In this document: positions 54,901 through 64,000 of the stretch, one piece after another | How positions within the stretch are numbered: position 1 is the first letter of the stretch | Layout of the letters: every line of letters starts with the position of its first letter | Assembly: GCF_028583425.1 (NCBI RefSeq) | Contig: NC_072801.1 | Span: forward strand, 21,410,001-21,474,000 | DNA from: Eublepharis macularius | Lineage: Eukaryota > Chordata > Lepidosauria > Squamata > Eublepharidae | Direction: 5' to 3' | Length of the DNA stretch: 64,000 nucleotides | Made by a program: the position numbers and the translations under genes | Notes under the pieces: generated by a model | The model's input: the letters and a program-made list of their open reading frames with translations, nothing else | Databases searched by the model: none | What the model was told of the DNA's origin: nothing

Positions 54901-57900
54901 GGCAAAGATTGGGACATTTGAAAAAAAGGAAAACGTTTAAATATACGCCACGGAGCTAAGGAAGAGAGCAGATTCGTGGGAGCGAGCTAAAGCAAGCCCC
55001 ACGATGTCGAAAAAAGAGTGGCAATCGGCGATAGAAAATTTGGACAAAAAACTTATAGACATGATGAAAGAACTTAAGGACACGAAACTGGAGCTTATTA
55101 AAGAGGTCAAAGAAGTTACACAGACAGTAAAGTCGGAGCTGTCAGAAGTGAAAAAAGGCGTGGAAACGATTAGTAGTGAATTACAAGGAACGCAGCAGAG
55201 AGTTAAAACAGTAGAAGACGCGATGGAGAATTTAATAGACACGCAACAAACAGAGATGAGACTGGTGAAGGGGAGGATGTCAGTTGCAGAAACTAAACAC
55301 ATGGAGAAGCAGCTTCGTTTTCGTGGTCTGCCGGAAGTGGAAGGGAAGTCAGCGCAAGAACAGATGACTGAGGTGTTGGCTGATTACCTGGGGAAGGAGG
55401 AGGAGGAAATTGTGGCTATCCTAGATGTGGCGTACCGTGTGAACTCGAGAATTGCAACCCAGAGGAAACTACCAAGGGATGTGATTGTGCAGTTTACAAC
55501 TAGAAACATGAAAGAGAGGATTGTGACAAAACAATTTCAAGATCCATTGGAGATTGATGGCAAGACGATTATCATAATGAAGGAACTGCCCAGATCAGTG
55601 TTACTGGACAGGAAAAAATATAGAGTGCTAATTCAGACTTTGAAGGACATGAATATCAGGTACAGATGGGAGTTACCGGAAGGAGTGTCCTTTGAGTTTG
55701 GAGGGGCAAAAAAACGCATCAGATCTGAGCGGGAGATGGAGAGATTTATCAAGGACAATGAAAAAGACTTACCAACAAAACCATGAATATGGAGTGTAAA
55801 GTATTATCTTGGAATGTAAATGGACTAAACTCACCGAATAAGAGGAAAAATATTTTTCATTGGCTACTAAAACAAAAATGTGATATTGTTTGTTTGCAGG
55901 AGACCCATATTAGAAAACAGGATGTAAAATATTTAAAATCTGGAAAATTGGGCAAAGAATTTGTAGCGGCCTCTAACAAGAAAAAAAGAGGAGTGGTGTT
56001 GTACATAAAAGAGGAGCTGCAGCCAAAATTTGTTATGAGAGATGTGGAAGCTAGATTTGTAGCAGTGGAATGTAATTGGAATTTAAAGAGAGTGTTGGTA
56101 GTCGGACTTTATGCACCTAACGGTGCAAAGGAAAGCTTCTTTGAGGATTTAAGGAAGCATTTAGACGATCTTGTATATGACCAGATAATTCTTGCTGGAG
56201 ATTTCAATGGAGTGACAGATTTGGAACTAGACAAAAAGACTACAACAGCACAAAAGAAAAGAGGACTATTGCCAAAGCTTTTTTTTGAGTTGATTCAACA
56301 AGAGACTCTCGAAGACGTATGGAGGAGAGAATATCCTAAAACCAAACAGTTTACTTTTTATTCTGCAAGGCATCTTACATTATCAAGAATTGATATGATC
56401 TGGGCCTCAAAGGACTTAGCGTTATGGACTAAGGAGGTAGAAATAATGCCGATGGTAGGCTCAGATCACAATCCAATTATGTGGAAATTTGGAAAAAGGA
56501 GGAAAAGGAAAGCCTGGAGAATAAATGAGGACTTGTTACAGGAAAGTGAGAATATGGAAATATTGAGAAGAGAGACAAAGTTTTTTATACAATACAACGT
56601 GAATAAAGAAGTACCAACCAATAAAGTTTGGGATGCTTACAAGGCGGTTGTAAGGGGCATACTAATGGACTTAAATGGCAGAGCAAGGAAAAAGAAAGAG
56701 GAGAAAAGACAAGAGATTGAGGAGAAAATAAAGGCCAAAGAAGCACAGTTAAAAAAGAGACCAGGGAAAAAGAAAATATATCAGGAAATCAAAATTCTTC
56801 AAGAACAGTTAACAGCAATGAGTAATAAAGAATTGGAGTGGAACCTTAAAAGACTGAATCAAAAAGCTTTTGAGGGTGCTAATAAACCTGGGAAATATTT
56901 GGCATGGCAATTGAAGAAGAAAAGGGAAAAGAAAATAATAAACAAAATCTGTGAAGAAAACAAAACGTATCTGGAACAGACTACCATTAGTAGAGCCTTT
57001 TATAAATTTTATGCTAAGCTGTATAATAAAAAAGAAGTAACCAAAGAATCAATAGCATCATATTTGGAGAAAACTAAACTTCCAGAGATCTCGGAAGCTT
57101 GGAGAAATAAGTTGAATAGTGAAGTAACCGATGAGGAAATAAGTAAGGCAATACAATCTGCAAATCTAGGAAAGGCGCCAGGGCCAGATGGACTTACGGC
57201 TAAATTTTACAAGACAATGGCCAACGAACTGGCACCATTCCTAAAAGAGGTGATGAACGGAGTTTTTAGGGATCAAAGAATTCCAGACACTTGGAGCGAA
57301 GCGAATATATCATTGATCCCAAAAGAGGGCCAAGATCTGACTAACGTGAAAAATTACAGGCCTATATCATTACTTAACAATGACTACAAAATTTTTGCGA
57401 AGATATTGGCGGAGAGACTGAAGGGGTGGCTCTCGGAAGTCATAGAGGAAGAACAAGCAGGCTTTTTGCCAGACAGACAAATAAGAGACAATTTAAGGAC
57501 AGTGATCAATGCTATTGAATACTATGATAAGCGTTGTGATAAAGAGGTTGGTTTCTTCTTTGTAGACGCTGAAAAAGCGTTTGACAATTAACCTGGGATT
57601 TTTTGTTTGCCACTATGGATAAGCTACAACTGGGAGAAAGATTCATCAGAGCAATTAAAGAAATTTATAGAGACCAGACTGCAGCAATTGTAGTGAATGA
57701 TGAACTGACTAAGAAATTGACGATTAGTAAAGGAACAAGACAAGGTTGCCCGTTATCTCCATTGTTGTTCATTTTAGTATTGGAGATTCTGATGATACAA
57801 ATATGACAAGATGAGGAAATACGAGGAATAAAAATAAAGGACTACTCATACAAGGTTAGAGCATTTGCAGATGACATAATGTTAATTGTAGAAGATCCAT

Positions 57901-60900
57901 TGGAGAACATGCCAAAAGTGATAGATAAGATCAAGGAGTTTGGTGACTTGGCAGGTTTCTTCATTAACAAAAAGAAGTCAAAGATATTATGCAAAAACAT
58001 GACTAAGCAGAAACAACAATTGTTAATGGAAACAACGGACTGTGAAGTAACTAGTAAGGTGAAATACTTGGGAGTTGAGCTGACTGCAAAAAATATAGAT
58101 TTGTTCAAGAATAATTATGAAAAATTATGGACTCAGATAGAGAGAGACTTGATCAAATGGAATAGACTGAATCTGTCATGGTTGGGCAGGATTGCAGCAG
58201 TTAAGATGAATGTGTTACCAAGAGTAATGTTTTTGCTACAGACAATACCAATCATCAGAGACTCTAAACAATTTGAAAAATGGCAGAGGAAAATATCAGA
58301 TTTTGTTTGGGCAGGCAAGAAGCCTCGAGTGAAAGTAAAAGTTTTACAAGATGCAAAGGAAAGAGGCGGAATGCAACTGCCCAACTTGAGACTTTATCAT
58401 GATGCAATCTGCCTAGTTTGGTTAAAAGAGTGGATGACGTTAAAGAATAAGAAACTATTAGCCCTAGAGGGATATAAAAAATTTTTTGGATGGCACGCAT
58501 ACCTATGGCACGACAAAGTAAAGGTCAACTCGATGTTCCTACATCATTTTGTAAGGAGAAGTTTATATACAATCTGGAAGAAGTACAGAATTTACTTACA
58601 AGAAGGAACCCCCTTGTGGGTGGTTCCATACGAGGTGATAGATCCGAGAGCTGTTGATAATGAACAACAATGTTTAACATACAAAGAAATAACTAAAATT
58701 GAAGTATCTAAACTTAGAATAAAGACGCAAGAGGAACTATCACCTAACTACGATTGGTTCCAGTACAGACAGATTAGAGATTTATACAATTCGGACTCTG
58801 TAAAAGGGGGCATACGAACAGAGAACTCGGAACTAGAGCAGACCCTTCTTAAAGAAGACAAGAAAAGAATATCCAAGGTATACCAAGTACTGTTGAAATG
58901 GTATACTGAGGATGAGATAGTTAAAACACAGATGGTGAAATGGGCTATAAATTTCAATAAAGAAATAACAATGGAGGCATGGGAATACTTGTGGAAAACT
59001 ACAATGAAGACAACGACATGTATCAATATTAAAGAGAACATTTTCAAAATGATCTATCGTTGGTACATGACACCAAAGAAGATTGCGCTAGGGAACTTGA
59101 ATACTTCTAATAAATGCTGGAAATGTAAGAAACATGAGGGCTCCCTCTATCATATGTGGTGGTCGTGTGAGGTAGCTAGGCAGTTCTGGGGGGAAATAAT
59201 AAGAGAAATGAGTGAAATTTTACAGTTTCAAATAAATAAGAACCCAGAACTCCTGCTGCTAAACTTGGGAATGGAGGGAATTCCAGTCCATCATAGGACG
59301 TTGATTTTTTATATGACTGCAGCAGCTAGACTTTTGTATGCGCAGAAATGGAAAGTACAAGAAGTACCAACTATTGAAGATTGGATCTACAAATTGCTGT
59401 ATATGGCTGAAATGGACAAGATGACAAGAAAACTGAGAGATCTGGACTCAGGGCAGTTTAACACAGACTGGGAGAAGCTGAAACAATATCTGGAGAAGAA
59501 ATGGGAGGTGGGAGGAAAACTGTGGCAGTTTGAGAACTACTGAAGTATAATAAAAGTATAAAAGAGAGGGGTGACTTTACCGGGGGAGGAAGAGAAATGT
59601 GAATTTATAAGCAGTTAGATTAATTGATTGAGATATATATAGATATGTATAGGTTAACTGATAGAGAATAATTAATGATAAGGTTTAAACATGAGGATTG
59701 ACTAACTAACAATATTTTCTTTCTTTGACAAGATTTATATGCACCAAACTGAATGTATAGAAGAGTTAAATTGATTGAGTATCTGAGGAGTTATATAGAA
59801 TTACCATAAAAAGATGAAATGAGTAATACATAGAGAACAAATCAAATTGGTTGATTTAAATGTGGGAAATTTTTATGGTTTATGATATATAGGTTTATAT
59901 AGAAATATTCAAAACTGGAAAATGGGATAAATTGTTTATCTAAAGACGTATAGTTTGGGTGTATAATAAGTAAGGGAGTTAAAGATGTACTGCTTAATAT
60001 AATGGAGAATGTATATCTGTTTTAGATAGAGGAATTTAATAGAAGTAAGGGAAAAGGGACAGAGGGTGGGAAAGCTGTTGGAAGTCAACAAAAGGGGGGG
60101 AAAGGGAGGGGGTTAGAAACGGAAAATTAGGGGAAAATTGATTGTAATGCAAAAATAATAATGTTCTAACCCAATAAAAAACTTTTCAAAAAAAAAAAAA
60201 ATTTACATATATCCCATGTGCAGAGAGAGACATGAAGCTCCCTTATACTGGATCAGTTCGGTGGTCCATCGAGGTCAGTATTGTCTACGCAGACTGGCAG
60301 TGGCTCTCCGGGTTCTCAGGCAGAGGTCTTTCTCATCATCTACCACCTGATCCTTTTAGTTGGAGATGCCAGGGACTGAACCCAGGACCTTCTGTATGTC
60401 AGGCAGATGCTCTACCACCGAGCCACAAGACTGCACATGCAGGTTTTCCAGTCCATGTGTGCAGATGGTTTATGTTCAAGCAACAACTAGCTGTGGCTGT
60501 ACCACACATATATAGACCAATGGGGGAAAAAAAGAACTTCATACGACAAGAGTACATGATATTCTAACATGCATGTTAGACAAAACTTCATACAGTAAGA
60601 ATGAGTGGCTCTAAAGTTGAAAATCTGGGAAAACCTGGCTTCTTTTCTATTAGCAAAAATGAAAAAGGTTTCCCCAAAAATCTTCTCTGAACCAAGACAG
60701 AAGATTTACGTGCACTACCGCTAGAAGTGAATCGGCCTCCGCAGAAGAATAATCTTGATCCACGTCAAATCCTGCACAAAGTTAATTTAAAGTGCAATAT
60801 GCCAAGTGCTGTTATGAAAAAAAATTCTCTCTCATGCAGAATTGAACAAGCCCAGTGGTAATTAGGAATTTTATAGGAAGTTATGCCAAGATGTCAGCTT

Positions 60901-63625
60901 TGCCCTCCTGCCCCAGAAGCAATATGATATTTAAAGGAGGGGAAATGAAACTCGTAACATAGGCTTTACTCAGGGCTTTTTTTCTGGGAAAAGGGGTGGT
61001 GGAACTCAGTGGGTTGCCCTAGGAGAAAATGGTCACATGGCTGGTGGCCCCGCCCCCTGATCTCCAGACAGAGGGGAGTTGAGGGCAATCTCAACTCCCC
61101 TCTGTCTGGAGATCAGGGGGCGGGGCCACTGGCCATGTGACCATTTTCAAGAGGTTCCGGAACTCTGTTCCACTGCGTTCCTGCTGAAAAAAAAGCCCTG
61201 GCTTTACTAAACAGATGGATCTTATCCAGACACAATTGAAAGAAAATATTTGATGCTGAACTCAGACCTGGTCCAAAGGCCCGACAGAAACTTTCCGGAC
61301 GTTGTTTGAAATGTGGTCCCAGCTGGATCCTTGAGGATAGTTGGGTGTGATTCCCTGACGATACCACAGATTACCTATAAACGACAGTATTACAATGGCA
61401 CTATCAGTCCAGGGTTTTTTGTATATGGATACTGTTTTGATCCACTGACACATCTAAAGTTCCTCTCTTGTTTTATATCATCCACAAATCTCACAGGTGA
61501 ATGGGATGAAGAAGTGAACAGGAGTTAAAATCCTCACCGTTTTTATCCACTGCAAACACGGCCGTCCGTCCGACAGAAACTTGTTTTAACTTCTGCTTTG
61601 GAGGAGAACGAATGTGGTACCAGCAATCCCCTGCACGATAATATATGCATTAAAAAAAGAAGTGAAAACACACACACTAATTCAACTGGATGGAGAAAGT
61701 GTGTTGTGATACACAGCCCAACTTAATATAATAGGAACAACCAGGGGTCATTTCGTAGAAAAAGAGCTGCAGGAACTCATCAGCATAACTCATTAGCATA
61801 TGCCACACCCCTTGCTATCTCCAGAAGTATGTCATTAGCATAACTGATCTGCATGTGCCACACCCCCTGACATCACCTATCCTGGCTGTTTTGGACCGAA
61901 TCCTGGCCATTCTGGGCCGAAATTGGGCCCAAAATGGCAAAAAGGGGCCCAAAATAGTCAGAATTGGGCCACTGCTGAGCGGGAGAGTGATCCACCACCC
62001 ATCAGAGGCCCGATCCTGGCTGTTTTGGGACCTATCCTGGCTGTTTTAGGCCCGGTCCTGGACATTTTGGGCCAAATACAGGCCGAAAACAGGCCCCAAA
62101 TGGCCAAAAATCAGGTGGGTGGGGCCACCTGACATGTGACCTCTTTGGAAAACTACCAGAACTGCGTTCCTGCGCGTTCCCCCTCAAAATGAGCCCTGGT
62201 AACAACAACAACAACAACATTCGATTTATATACTGTGTTCAGGATGACTTAACACCCACTCAGAGCGGTTTACAAACTATTATTATTATCCCCACAACAA
62301 TAATCACCCTGTGAGGTGGGTGGGGCTGAGAGAGTTCCTAGAAGCTGTGAAGGATCCAAGGTCACCCCGCTGGCTTCAAGCGGAGGAGTGGGGAATCAAA
62401 CCTGGTTCTCTCCAGCTCTTAACCATTACACCGAACTGGTTCTCAGAAACACCCAGTGCAAACAATTCGCCCAGTAGAATTATCCCCCCTGCTCTAAGGG
62501 ATTCAGCTTAGCCCAGCTTATCAGAGCTTGGATGGGAGACCACCAAAGAAGACCGAGGTTGCAGGCAATGGCAAACCACCTCTGCTCATCTCTTGTCCGC
62601 AATGCCCCGTAAACAGGGTCACCATGAGTTGGTTGCAACTCAGTGGCACGTTATTTTTTCCTAAGGGCTTAGGCTAGATCACATCATCCCTGTCCTTTTA
62701 AAATCCCTGCCAATAGAAAATTAGTAGGTCAAGGGAAAAGCTAGGCAGCACAGACTGCTTTTTTCTTTGCTGGTTTTCCATGCACGAGGAATGCTTTTGT
62801 ACAAAAGAGCACACCATTGTATGAACCCCCCACTTGCCATTTGAATTGATGGAGCCCAGACATAAATTTGCCACCTCAGTGAGAACTGGGCTGCAGCTGG
62901 ATCAGGAGAACAAATGTTCCGGATGTATTTTTTTTTTAGTCTTAAGAAGGATACCGTGATACATCTGCATGATCTAGCCCTCACTGGAGAGGAGGCTTAA
63001 GTCCTTTATTCCAATGGATATCACCTTCCATGAGCTACCATTAACCAGTGCAAAGACAGGTATATTTCTGATATCTGCCTTCTTCACTACTGGGATGAAC
63101 ATCAGCTAAGAGGGCATGGAGGTATCTTCCAACCAAATAATATGTGTTTGGAGGAAGAGTTAAACCCCTCTCTGGCTGATTCCACACACGTTGGATAATC
63201 CACTTTCAATGCACTTTAGCTATCGTTTGGAAGTGGCTTTTTTGTTTCGCACTCGAAAAATTCAGTTCCAAATGATCTCTAAAGAGGATTGGCATTATCC
63301 AACTTGTGTGGAATCAGCTTAAGTCTGGAGACATGGCCCAAATGTATCATATGCCCTGCTTTCTAAACAGCAGCAGCTTTTTAAGGTTAAAAGGAGTCAG
63401 AAAATCAAAGAGCAAGTCTCCAACGTAACACTTAAAAGCACAGACTCACCCAGAGCAAAAACCAATGGCGGACTAAGCAGTGCCCTTACCTTCTGGTTTC
63501 TTCGGCGAGACCGAGCCACGATAGAAGGCGGAGCCGTCTCGAGCGACAGCCCAGACCTGGTGGAACCCTCCTATGGATACTGAGATGAACGGCTGGTCGG
63601 TCCCCACGTGTAGCCAAGAAGAACC
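51755..63625 (-). CDS. TECPR1: TECPR1, tectonin beta-propeller repeat protein 1 (partial: C-terminal 217 residues)
   Basis: Five minus-strand exons join in frame: 63625-63490, 61630-61538, 61374-61268, 53890-53771, 51952-51755. They read GSSWLHVGTDQPFISVSIGG, then DCWYHIRSPPKQKLKQVSVG, NLWYRQGITPNYPQGSSWDH, VWVIADKVQGSHSLSCGTVC and GGWEHVTVRGNAT, collinear with the C-terminus of human TECPR1. Repeating W...YRxG..P motifs are the tectonin blades. Known role: autophagosome-lysosome tethering, binding ATG5-ATG12, acting on damaged membranes. The rest of the gene lies past 64000. The tail after GNAT is longer than and unlike the human one. Orientation is convergent with BHLHA15, as in human, but the gap here is far larger. 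A full L1 sits antisense in the 7.4-kb intron. Confidence 0.96.
52195..52450 (-). mobile_element. L2/CR1-type LINE 3' fragment
   Basis: On plus: TTTATTAAATTTCTAACCCA, CCCTCCCCGCGAACAGGCTC, AGGATGGGTAACAACG, then AATAAATACAGTATAAATAC. This is the antisense 3' end of an L2-like element. Lies in a TECPR1 intron. Confidence 0.6.
52757..53200 (-). mobile_element. L1 ORF2 C-terminal fragment
   Basis: The minus strand codes IRMIKFPITVEQWFPVLKFL, comparable with the [12 protein letters not shown] block of the truncated L1 at 16944-17504. It is followed by AT-rich 3' sequence. Older and decayed. Confidence 0.5.
53771..53890 (-). CDS. TECPR1: TECPR1 exon: tectonin repeat
   Basis: Minus strand: acceptor TTCGGTAG after a pyrimidine-rich tract, donor GTGAGT. 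Encodes 40 whole codons, VWVIADKVQGSHSLSCGTVC then HRTGVQPMEPKGQSWDYGIG. Human has IANKVQGSHSLSRGTVCHRT in the same place. Confidence 0.95.
54090..55003 (+). promoter_or_regulatory. L1 5'UTR / internal promoter region
   Basis: About 0.9 kb between the 5' target duplication and ORF1. The first 300 bases are GC-rich with several CpG (GATTCATGGAGGTCTAACGC, CGGCCGGAGGGG, CCGCGGCCGACTG), in contrast to the A-rich body. In L1 elements this part carries the sense promoter. Position-based inference. Confidence 0.6.
55004..55786 (+). CDS. L1 ORF1 protein (RNA-binding), intact
   Basis: 260 codons with no break. The N-terminal ~90 residues are heptad-like and Lys/Glu-rich (LIDMMKELKDTKLELIKEVK), i.e. 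the trimerising coiled coil. The RRM-like part starts about residue 100 (KQLRFRGLPEVEGKSAQEQM), and the C-terminal domain follows (ELPRSVLLDRKKYRVLIQTL). The product binds L1 RNA in a ribonucleoprotein. It stops with TGA at 55784-55786, overlapping the ORF2 ATG by four bases. Confidence 0.92.
   Translation: MSKKEWQSAIENLDKKLIDMMKELKDTKLELIKEVKEVTQTVKSELSEVKKGVETISSELQGTQQRVKTVEDAMENLIDTQQTEMRLVKGRMSVAETKHMEKQLRFRGLPEVEGKSAQEQMTEVLADYLGKEEEEIVAILDVAYRVNSRIATQRKLPRDVIVQFTTRNMKERIVTKQFQDPLEIDGKTIIIMKELPRSVLLDRKKYRVLIQTLKDMNIRYRWELPEGVSFEFGGAKKRIRSEREMERFIKDNEKDLPTKP
55783..59543 (+). pseudogene. L1 ORF2 (endonuclease / reverse transcriptase), two lesions
   Basis: About 1250 codons. APE-type endonuclease: LSWNVNGLNSPNKR, CLQETHIRKQD, LAGDFNG, LSRIDMIWAS, VGSDHNPI. 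Reverse transcriptase: LGKAPGPDGLTAKFYK, NYRPISLLNNDYKIFAKILA, QAGFLPDRQIRDN, FFVDAEKAFD, GTRQGCPLSPLLF, AFADDIML. C-terminal CCHC: CWKCKKHEGSLYHMWWSCE. The frame breaks just after EKAFDN (stop at 57589-57591; the next frame continues WDFLFATMDK, fitting the loss of one base), and an in-frame TGA lies at 57804-57806. The rest to 59543 is open. Start ATG at 55783, or the second ATG at 55789. Confidence 0.93.
60228..60435 (-). mobile_element. tRNA-headed SINE, type B
   Basis: Antisense copy 15 bases after the L1's right duplication. On plus: ACATGAAGCTCCCTTATACT, GGATCAGTTCGGTGGTCCAT, GACTGGCAGTGGCTCTCCGG, CAGGGACTGAACCCAGGACC, GCAGATGCTCTACCACCGAG. Confidence 0.78.
60963..61208. mobile_element. 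Palindromic hAT-type miniature element with perfect 8-bp duplication
   Basis: Body 60971-61200 (230 bp). Ends CAGGGCTTTTTTTCTGG and CTGAAAAAAAAGCCCTG. The flanking GCTTTACT at 60963-60970 and 61201-61208 is identical. The middle is a near-perfect palindrome: GTGGCCCCGCCCCCTGATCT and AGATCAGGGGGCGGGGCCAC around the loop GGCAAT between GAGTTGAG and CTCAACTC. Lies about 60 bases from a TECPR1 exon. Confidence 0.9.
61268..61374 (-). CDS. TECPR1: TECPR1 exon: tectonin repeat
   Basis: Minus strand: acceptor TTTATAG, donor GTCTGA. Encodes NLWYRQGITPNYPQGSSWDH then ISNNVRKVSVGPLDQ, nearly identical to human TECPR1. Ends on a codon boundary. Confidence 0.96.
61538..61630 (-). CDS. TECPR1: TECPR1 exon: tectonin repeat
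   Basis: Minus strand: acceptor CGTGCAG, donor GTGAGG. Encodes DCWYHIRSPPKQKLKQVSVG then RTAVFAVDKN; both ends split Gly codons. Confidence 0.94.
61734..62206. mobile_element. hAT-type non-autonomous element
   Basis: Body 61742-62198. Ends CAGGGGTCATTTCGTAGAAA and CCCCTCAAAATGAGCCCTG are imperfect inverted partners. The flanks GGAACAAC / GTAACAAC match at 7 of 8, although the right one merges with an AAC run of the next SINE. Inside, the unit TCCTGGCTGTTTTGG recurs. Confidence 0.75.
62202..62448 (-). mobile_element. CORE-SINE with (AAC)n-type tail
   Basis: Antisense. On plus: AACAACAACAACAACAACA (tail), ATAATCACCCTGTGAGGTGG, CAAGGTCACCCCGCTGGCTT, GGGGAATCAAACCTGGTTCT, CTCTTAACCATTACACCGAA. 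Confidence 0.75.
62500..62662 (+). mobile_element. 5S-rRNA-headed SINE
   Basis: TTAGCCCAGCTTATCAGAGC, TTGGATGGGAGACCACCAAA, GGCAATGGCAAACCACCTCT, GGGTCACCATGAGTTGGTTG, CAACTCAGTGGCAC. Its head is partly lost. Confidence 0.72.
63175..63318. mobile_element. Miniature element with long inverted ends
   Basis: Ends GCTGATTCCACACACGTTGG and CCAACTTGTGTGGAATCAGC are inverted partners (one mismatch). Inner blocks TTTGGAAGTGG and CAGTTCCAAATGATC are also partly inverted. A CTGATTCC-type squamate MITE by appearance; superfamily not certain. No clear target duplication. Confidence 0.75.
63490..63625 (-). CDS. TECPR1: TECPR1 exon: tectonin repeat
   Basis: On the minus strand: acceptor CAATTAG, donor GTAAGG. 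Encodes GSSWLHVGTDQPFISVSIGG through RDGSAFYRGSVSPKKPE. Ends one base into a Gly codon. Confidence 0.94.
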
Positions 63626-64000
63626 CTAATTGTAGAGAGAGTATGCACTTTACAGAACCTGAGTGATCTTTGGAATTCGGGCAGAGGCAAAAATATTGGA
63701 GAACTGCCCTCATCTGTCAAGTAGTTCTCAATCGGGGGCAAGGCTGCAGAATCACAGAGTGCAGCAGCAATGCTAAGAGTGTCCAATACAATCCTATACA
63801 GCTGTTTCCTAAACATTTAGGAAGGACAAAAAAACCCTGTGGTTCCAGAGTGCAGGACTGTCCATCACATAAAATGTTCCCCAGGCAACTTTTAGAGTTA
63901 ACATTAGAACTGTGGAGTCCCTGTTTCTCAAATGTAATGAACAGGAACCTTGGGAGCCCTTACAATCACCGACATGATGAACTCTACAGCTGGAGATGTC
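63626..64000 (-). other. TECPR1 intron up to the window end
   Basis: No exon or repeat recognised. The next upstream TECPR1 exon must lie past 64000. Confidence 0.6.

Larger units (their letters stand above)
54076..60213 (+). mobile_element. Nearly whole LINE-1, 6.1 kb, with 14-bp target duplication
   Basis: Body 54090-60199. The flanks AATTTACATATATC at 54076-54089 and 60200-60213 are identical. Parts: GC-rich 5'UTR (54090-55003) beginning TGGACTTCCGGTTTGGGATT, ORF1 (55004-55786), ORF2 (55783-59543, two lesions), AT-rich 3'UTR, AATAAA at 60173-60178, and an A tail up to the duplication. Full length and a perfect duplication imply a recent insertion. It lies antisense in the TECPR1 intron between 61268 and 53890. 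L1 inserts by target-primed reverse transcription. Confidence 0.95.

Noticed and set aside
1-64000. Endogenous retrovirus, LTR element, Polinton or other capsid-bearing element
   Set aside because: I found no LTR pair, primer-binding site or recognisable gag/pol/env-type frame. All reverse-transcriptase sequence seen belongs to L1, and the Bov-B and Penelope-like pieces show no virus-like parts.

Overview
This is a vertebrate nuclear DNA window, almost certainly from a squamate reptile (lizard or snake). Three host genes are recognisable by their protein sequence. Their order and strands, LMTK2(+) - BHLHA15(+) - TECPR1(-), match human 7q21.3-q22.1. The squamate call rests on the repeats: Sauria-type tRNA SINEs with a TTTACC tail, 5S-rRNA-headed SINEs, MIR-like CORE-SINEs, a Bov-B 3' fragment, Penelope-like pieces, a long L1 and many short hAT-type DNA elements.

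Layout. 1-26482: eleven coding exons of LMTK2, from the kinase glycine loop to the stop codon; the exons for the N-terminus and membrane anchor lie before the window. One 2863-base exon encodes most of the long acidic tail. 26483 to about 30810: LMTK2 3'UTR. 30811-33845: short intergenic stretch. 33846-34367: BHLHA15 (MIST1), one coding exon. About 35400-51000: a repeat-rich gap that holds a CpG-rich, CCAAT/ETS-bearing promoter-like segment (about 44270-44760) and, on the minus strand, a possible terminal exon (about 41735-42795), neither assigned to a known gene. 51755-63625: the last five coding exons of TECPR1 on the minus strand; its 5' part lies beyond the window. A nearly whole 6.1-kb L1 (54090-60199), flanked by a 14-bp target duplication, sits antisense in a TECPR1 intron.

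The three genes do not form a pathway. LMTK2 is a membrane-anchored endosomal kinase, BHLHA15 is a transcription factor of secretory cells, and TECPR1 is an autophagosome-lysosome tether. LMTK2 and BHLHA15 are head-to-tail, and TECPR1 converges on them. I recognised no retrovirus, LTR element or capsid-bearing element, and no CRISPR, toxin or other exotic system. The points most worth a second look are the unassigned CpG-island transcription unit, the near-intact L1 with a 4-base ORF1/ORF2 overlap, a 105-bp-arm hairpin of Penelope-type termini, a GC-AG intron in LMTK2, a cluster of hAT-type miniature elements, and an unclassified 340-bp repeat pair.
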